From Algoriphagus taiwanensis (GTDB lineage: Bacteria; Bacteroidota; Bacteroidia; Cytophagales; Cyclobacteriaceae): a stretch of DNA of 64,000 bases. The notes beneath the pieces were generated by a model. It was not told the DNA's origin and did not search any database. It saw only the letters and a program-made list of their open reading frames with translations. Shown here piece by piece: positions 60,074-64,000 of the stretch. The position numbers and the translations under genes are program-made. The stretch's first letter is position 1. Each line of letters opens with the position of its first letter. The stretch is taken from positions 372,001-436,000 of the forward strand of contig NZ_BTPE01000002.1 of the NCBI RefSeq assembly GCF_036245645.1. Direction: 5' to 3'.

Positions 60074-60084
60074 ATCATTCAGGA
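60068..60084. promoter_or_regulatory. 17-base palindrome at the dabB stop
   Basis: TCCTGAAT-C-ATTCAGGA, perfect, spanning the dabB TGA and ending 22 bases before the SulP ATG. As RNA it would form a 7-bp hairpin with a TCA loop; it may tune SulP translation or mRNA stability. No T run follows, so not a terminator. Confidence 0.35.
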
Positions 60085-60106
60085 ACAAGGATAAAATCTT
60101 ATTCAT

Positions 60107-61702
60107 ATGAAAACCACATCAAAAATTAGTATACCCAAAGACGGTTGGGCAGGTTTGAAAGAGAACTTTCTTTCAGATGCTACTGCCGGATTTATTGTCT
60201 TTTTATTAGCCATGCCCTTGAGTTTGGGCATTGCCAAAGCTTCCGATTTTCCACCCATCATGGGCTTGATTACTGCAATCATCGGTGGCTTGGTTGTCAG
60301 TTTCTTTGCAGGTTCACGACTCACGATCAAAGGCCCTGCGGCAGGTTTGATCGTAGTGGTGGCTGGTTCGGTGGCTGATTTCGGCGGAGGAGAAGCCGGC
60401 TGGAAATTGGCACTGGGTGCCATGGTTGTAGCTGGCTTGGTTCAGATAGGTTTTGGCTTCCTGAAACTGGGTAAGCTGGCTGATATTTTTCCTCTTTCGG
60501 CAATTCACGGAATGCTCGCTGCGATCGGTATTATCATCATTGTCAAGCAAATCCCCGTGCTATTGGATGTGAATCCTGAGCTTTACAAGGGGCTGAGCAT
60601 CATCGAAATGATTACTTCCATTCCTCGGTTTTTGGCCAATTTTGATCCTCGAGCTACTCTTATTGGGGTTTACAGTTTGGCGATTATGTTGGGTTGGCCT
60701 TATCTGAAGGAGTTCAAATTGGGCAAAATCCCCGCTCCCTTAATGGTTTTGTTGGTTGCTATACCATCGGAGTTGGCTATGGATTTTGCCCACACTGAGC
60801 CTGCATATGCCTTGCTACATATCGGCAATCTGGTAGATAATGTAAAATACAATGCCGATTTCTCCGGCATCGCCCAAACCGGCGTGTTTATCAAATATGT
60901 GATCATGTTTGCTCTTGTGGGGACTTTGGAATCCCTTCTTACAGTCAAGGCTATTGATTTGAGTGATCCTTTCCGAAGAAAATCCAACAATGACAAGGAC
61001 TTGATCGCAGTGGGGATAGGAAATACCATCAGTGCTTTGGTAGGGGGCTTACCGATGATCTCCGAAGTAGCAAGAAGTTCAGCCAATGTGAACAACGGAG
61101 CGAAAACCCGTTGGGCCAATTTCTTTCATGGGTTTTTCATCCTGGTTTTTGTTTTGGTAGCTACTCCGGTAATCGAAATGATCCCTAATGCTGCTTTGGC
61201 GGCTATGCTGATTACGGTTGGGATCAAACTGGCCCATCCCAAGGAGTTTGTCAATACCTTCAAAATCGGGAAGGAGCAATTGGCAATTTTCTTAGTCACG
61301 ATTGTATTTACCTTGGTAGAGGACTTATTGGTGGGTATAGCAGCAGGGATTCTGCTCAAAGTGATTTTGCACCTGATCAATGGGGCTCCACTTAGTTCGT
61401 TCTTGAAGGCGCCTACTTCCATTTCTTTTTCTGGAAATGAATACCTGGTGGAGATCGAAAAGGCGGCTATTTTCTCAAACTTTTTGGGAATCAAAAAGAA
61501 GCTGGAAGAAATACCTGCTGGTTTTCAAGTGACGATTGACCTGAAAAATGCGGTAATGGTGGATCATTCCGTTATGGAAAATCTACACCATTTCCAGCAT
61601 GAGTATGAGGAAAATGGTGGAACTGTAAGGATAATCGGTCTAGACCAGCACAAACCGGTATCCGATCACCATTTGGCAGCGCGTAAGCTCAAGCCGGCTT
61701 AA
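60107..61702 (+). CDS. SulP-family anion transporter (probably bicarbonate)
   Basis: 531 residues. SulP fold with about 12-14 helices; signature GSRLTIKGPAAGLIVVVAGS and the segment PMISEVARSSANVNNGAKTRWANFFHG. A C-terminal STAS domain (about 455-520) has TIDLKNAVMVDHSVMENLHHF. Sits 33 bases after dabB. Family members carry bicarbonate, sulfate or dicarboxylates; the DAB neighbourhood favours bicarbonate (inference from context). Confidence 0.9.
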   Translation: MKTTSKISIPKDGWAGLKENFLSDATAGFIVFLLAMPLSLGIAKASDFPPIMGLITAIIGGLVVSFFAGSRLTIKGPAAGLIVVVAGSVADFGGGEAGWKLALGAMVVAGLVQIGFGFLKLGKLADIFPLSAIHGMLAAIGIIIIVKQIPVLLDVNPELYKGLSIIEMITSIPRFLANFDPRATLIGVYSLAIMLGWPYLKEFKLGKIPAPLMVLLVAIPSELAMDFAHTEPAYALLHIGNLVDNVKYNADFSGIAQTGVFIKYVIMFALVGTLESLLTVKAIDLSDPFRRKSNNDKDLIAVGIGNTISALVGGLPMISEVARSSANVNNGAKTRWANFFHGFFILVFVLVATPVIEMIPNAALAAMLITVGIKLAHPKEFVNTFKIGKEQLAIFLVTIVFTLVEDLLVGIAAGILLKVILHLINGAPLSSFLKAPTSISFSGNEYLVEIEKAAIFSNFLGIKKKLEEIPAGFQVTIDLKNAVMVDHSVMENLHHFQHEYEENGGTVRIIGLDQHKPVSDHHLAARKLKPA

Positions 61703-61756
61703 ATCGCTCTTTTTCACTTTAAGATCATTCCAATTTCAAAATGAAAATGCACTCTT

Positions 61757-61782
61757 CACCTCCTTCACCAAGGAGGAGGTGG
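61757..61782 (+). repeat. Hairpin mimicking anti-Shine-Dalgarno and Shine-Dalgarno
   Basis: CCTCCTT (61759-61765) pairs with AAGGAGG (61770-61776); alternatively CACCTCC (61757-61763) pairs with GGAGGTG (61775-61781). It lies in the leader between the SulP gene and the porin start chosen at 61813, and might be a small dispersed repeat of this genome. Confidence 0.45.
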
Positions 61783-61812
61783 AGAGCCCTTTTCCAAATT
61801 CAATTAAAAAAA

Positions 61813-63159
61813 ATGCAATCTCTTTCCATTCGATTTATACTTACTCTGATTTTCTTTCGGGCGGTGATTTTATCCTCGCAAGCTCAAGGAGATCAAGAGG
61901 TTAAGCTTTATCTCAATTCTGAGAAAACCCACTGGGTAAAAGGAACAGGATTGGGACAAATATGGGTCCGATATACCGACTTAAATCCAGGGTCCACTGT
62001 TTTTGGTACACCCAAGGATGAGGTGTTTGACGTGGGACTTCGGCGTGTTCGATATCAGGTAATGGGACAAATCACCGATCAGGTTTTTGTCTACACGCAA
62101 TTTGGCATCAATAGTTTTGGCTCTCTGTCAGGTAGAAAACCCGGACTTTTTCTGCATGACGTTACTGCAGAATATGCTTTGATTCCGGGCAAGTTGAGTT
62201 TGGGTGCGGGTCTGCACGGCTGGAATGGTACGGTCCGTTATTCCTCTTCTTCTGTGGGCTCGATTTTAGGCTTGGATTTGCCCTACATTGAAGAGTCAAC
62301 CAATGACCTTACTGATCAATTTGTTAGAAAATTGGGGGTGTTTGCAAAAGGTCAACTGGGTAAGCTTGATTACAGAATCTCTGCTTCCAATCCCTTCCCG
62401 ATTCAGACTGCATTAAGTCCCGTGCCGACTCTGCCTGAAGATGTATCTCAAATCGCTTATTACAGTAAATCGGCCCCTGCTATCAACTATCAGGGGTATT
62501 TCTTTTGGCAGTTTCTGGATAAAGAATCTAATCAGCTTCCCTATATGACCGGGACTTATTTGGGAAAAAAGAGAGTTTTCAATATCGGAGGTGGATTTTC
62601 CACTCAAGATCATGCAGTGGAATACCGGGAAAGTGTAGGCGAACCTGTGATTCAGCAGGCGAGTCGTCAGTTTGGGCTGGATGTATTTTATGATACCCCG
62701 ATAGATAAGGAAAAAGGCACCGCTTTGACCGCTTATGCGGCATGGATTGATTATGATTTCGGGCCTAATTACCTGAGGGCCGCAGGTGCCATGAACCCTG
62801 CAAACGGGATAAATGAGCAAGGAACCTTTAACGGTCCGGGGAATAACATTCCACTGATTGGCACTGGAAAAGTCTATTATACTCAATTCGGGTATCTGAT
62901 GAAAAAGGACCTATTGGGTAAGCTGGGTACGCTTCAACCCTATGGGCAGTTTACCCTTTCTGATTACGAGAGGGTAGAGACACCTATTTCCACTTACGCC
63001 ATCGGAATCAACTGGCTTCAAGCGGGTCATCGATCCAAGCTTTCGCTTGATTACCAAAGCAGGCCAATTTTGGTAGAGGGTACAGGGGAAAAGCTAGTCC
63101 TTGATTCTGCTAACCCTAGAAAGGGAATGTGGGTCATGCAGTATCAGTTTAGTTTTTGA
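61813..63159 (+). CDS. Porin-like outer-membrane protein
   Basis: 448 residues from ATG 61813, which gives a standard signal peptide (MQSLSIRFILTLIFFRAVIL, cut after SSQAQ). An ATG 24 codons earlier (61741) would place a Pro/Arg-rich stretch before the signal and include the leader hairpin, so it is rejected. The mature protein is built of amphipathic strands ending in MWVMQYQFSF, a typical barrel end. It resembles the OprO/P-like or DUF3373-like porins of Bacteroidota. Being the next gene after the SulP transporter, it may admit bicarbonate or another anion; this is inference. Confidence 0.75.
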   Translation: MQSLSIRFILTLIFFRAVILSSQAQGDQEVKLYLNSEKTHWVKGTGLGQIWVRYTDLNPGSTVFGTPKDEVFDVGLRRVRYQVMGQITDQVFVYTQFGINSFGSLSGRKPGLFLHDVTAEYALIPGKLSLGAGLHGWNGTVRYSSSSVGSILGLDLPYIEESTNDLTDQFVRKLGVFAKGQLGKLDYRISASNPFPIQTALSPVPTLPEDVSQIAYYSKSAPAINYQGYFFWQFLDKESNQLPYMTGTYLGKKRVFNIGGGFSTQDHAVEYRESVGEPVIQQASRQFGLDVFYDTPIDKEKGTALTAYAAWIDYDFGPNYLRAAGAMNPANGINEQGTFNGPGNNIPLIGTGKVYYTQFGYLMKKDLLGKLGTLQPYGQFTLSDYERVETPISTYAIGINWLQAGHRSKLSLDYQSRPILVEGTGEKLVLDSANPRKGMWVMQYQFSF

Positions 63160-63327
63160 TAAATCCGAAACAAAAGGATGGATTTTGATTACAAAAAGTC
63201 CAATAGAAGAGACTAATAGAAAAATTGAAAAGCGTCACAATTTCTTTTAAGCGAATCTTAAGGGTCTGCTAAGGAAACTAGAGACGTACAGATTTCAAAT
63301 TTGTACAACACCCTAATTACTAAAATC

Positions 63328-63783
63328 ATGGAAGAAAAAATGAACCGTATGGAGTTTCTAAAATCTCTTGGATTGAAAGGAGCTTCATTGTTTGCCGTGT
63401 ATTGTGCAGCATCAGGTCTGACCAGCTGCATCAACGAAAGTATGGATCCCAACTTAAACCCGGGTACCGGAGGTGGAGATCCTAATGTGTTGAGTCTGGA
63501 CTTGAGTAGCTCTGCCTATTCCGGATTGAATACGGTTGGGAATTACGTCATAGTCAATAGGATTGTGATTGCCCGGATTTCTGATACTGCATTTGCTGCA
63601 GTCACTCAAGTATGTTCTCATGAAGGGAAAAGGAAAGTGTATTTCCGATCTGGAGAGTTTTATTGCCCTGAGCATGGGGCCAGATTTGATACTTCTGGAA
63701 ATGGCCTTAACTCCAAGGGATCTAAAGGCTTAAAAACCTACCCGACAGAGTTGACTGGAACCACATTGAAAGTGATGTATTGA
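63328..63783 (+). CDS. Rieske [2Fe-2S] lipoprotein
   Basis: 151 residues from ATG 63328 (MEEKMNRMEFLKSLGLKGAS); a second ATG at 63340 is also possible. The N-terminus ends in a lipobox LTSC. The Rieske cluster ligands are Cys-x-His (QVCSHEG) and Cys-x-x-His (FYCPEHGARFD). It should carry electrons at the outer face of a membrane. It is followed 2 bases later by a DUF5777 gene, so the two are an operon; partner enzymes are not in the window. Confidence 0.9.
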   Translation: MEEKMNRMEFLKSLGLKGASLFAVYCAASGLTSCINESMDPNLNPGTGGGDPNVLSLDLSSSAYSGLNTVGNYVIVNRIVIARISDTAFAAVTQVCSHEGKRKVYFRSGEFYCPEHGARFDTSGNGLNSKGSKGLKTYPTELTGTTLKVMY

Positions 63784-63785
63784 TA

Positions 63786-64000
63786 ATGGAAAGAATTTCA
63801 AACTACATAGTTGGCTTGGCTTTCATACTTGTCCTTTTCGGTCTTGGGCAGATTTCTCCTGCTTTGGCTCAGGATGATCTTTTGCAAATGTTAGAAAAGG
63901 AACAATCCAAAAAGCCATTCTACACTCTTGCGACCTTCAAAGCTACCCGTCTGATCAATGGACAGACTATTGAGACGATTTCCAAAAATCATCTCAATTT
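63786..64000 (+). CDS. DUF5777 family beta-barrel protein (N-terminal part)
   Basis: The first 71 codons are in the window; the rest continues beyond the end. A signal peptide (ends PALAQ) is followed by DDLLQMLEKEQSKKPFYTLATFKATRLINGQTIETISKNHLN, the conserved start of the DUF5777 family of Bacteroidota outer-membrane proteins. Function unknown; linked to the Rieske lipoprotein by a 2-base gap. Confidence 0.8.
   Translation, partial: MERISNYIVGLAFILVLFGLGQISPALAQDDLLQMLEKEQSKKPFYTLATFKATRLINGQTIETISKNHLN

Noticed and set aside
61741..61812. Longer N-terminus for the porin from ATG 61741
   Set aside because: It would place a Pro/Arg-rich segment before a standard signal peptide and make the hairpin coding; ATG 61813 fits the signal peptide.

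Overview
The window looks like chromosomal DNA of a heterotrophic, aerobic Bacteroidota, most likely order Cytophagales (Cyclobacteriaceae, Algoriphagus-like). This is inferred from gene content: an IPExxxVDY-family protein, many signal-peptidase-II lipoproteins, DUF2490, DUF5777, PorV-like and HhH beta-barrel proteins, a LytS/LytTR pair, and upstream elements of the TTG-N17..23-TAnnTTTG type used by the Bacteroidota housekeeping sigma factor. No rRNA, insertion sequence, CRISPR array or phage gene was seen.

Layout. 1-8.9 kb: an envelope protein pair, a large hybrid histidine kinase, a TPR lipoprotein with an AI-2E permease, an M3 oligopeptidase and a small membrane protein. 8.9-16 kb (minus strand): a DUF5117-type metzincin, an exported HhH/beta-barrel protein coupled to a PorV-like barrel, and an Omp85/BamA-like protein. 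16-23.5 kb: housekeeping genes yidD, lgt, nadE, rnc, fabF, acpP, then divergent IPExxxVDY and pyk. 23.6-27.7 kb: a lipoprotein with four FAS1 domains and a LytS/LytTR sensor-regulator pair. 27.7-31.5 kb (minus): a tightly overlapping operon REC-Hpt, REC, unknown, MBL-fold hydrolase, NFACT/RqcH. 31.5-37 kb: miaA, pfkA, an aldo/keto reductase and an exported penicillin-acylase-type lipoprotein. 37-38.05 kb: a small island at tRNA-Arg, bounded by 87/88-bp direct repeats and holding only an antitoxin/toxin-like pair. 38-41.5 kb: sucC (co-directional with the tRNA), lolD, a bcp peroxiredoxin, a DMT permease. 41.5-50.6 kb: an envelope/signalling region with an Asp19 lipoprotein, a membrane-anchored TPR-CHAT protease, an ABC membrane domain without ATPase, a P-loop protein, DUF2490, an acidic lipoprotein, and an ECF sigma factor with a membrane partner. 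50.7-54.8 kb: pncB-pncA NAD salvage, a thioesterase, a monooxygenase-fold protein and a GIN-domain lipoprotein. 54.8-63.2 kb: an inorganic-carbon cluster: an FNR/CRP-type palindrome, a promoter-terminator unit, a small secreted acidic ORF, dabA, dabB, a SulP transporter and a porin. The window ends with a Rieske lipoprotein and the start of a DUF5777 gene.

How it fits together. The central-metabolism genes (pfkA, pyk, sucC, nadE, pncA, pncB, fabF, acpP) suggest a respiring sugar or organic-acid user. The DAB/SulP/porin cluster would bring CO2 or bicarbonate into the cell for carboxylation reactions; no carbon-fixation gene is visible. The parts most worth following up are the tRNA-Arg toxin-antitoxin island, the FNR-box promoter-terminator unit before the DAB operon, and the CHAT/ABC/sigma neighbourhood. 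All functional statements come from reading the sequence; no database search was run.
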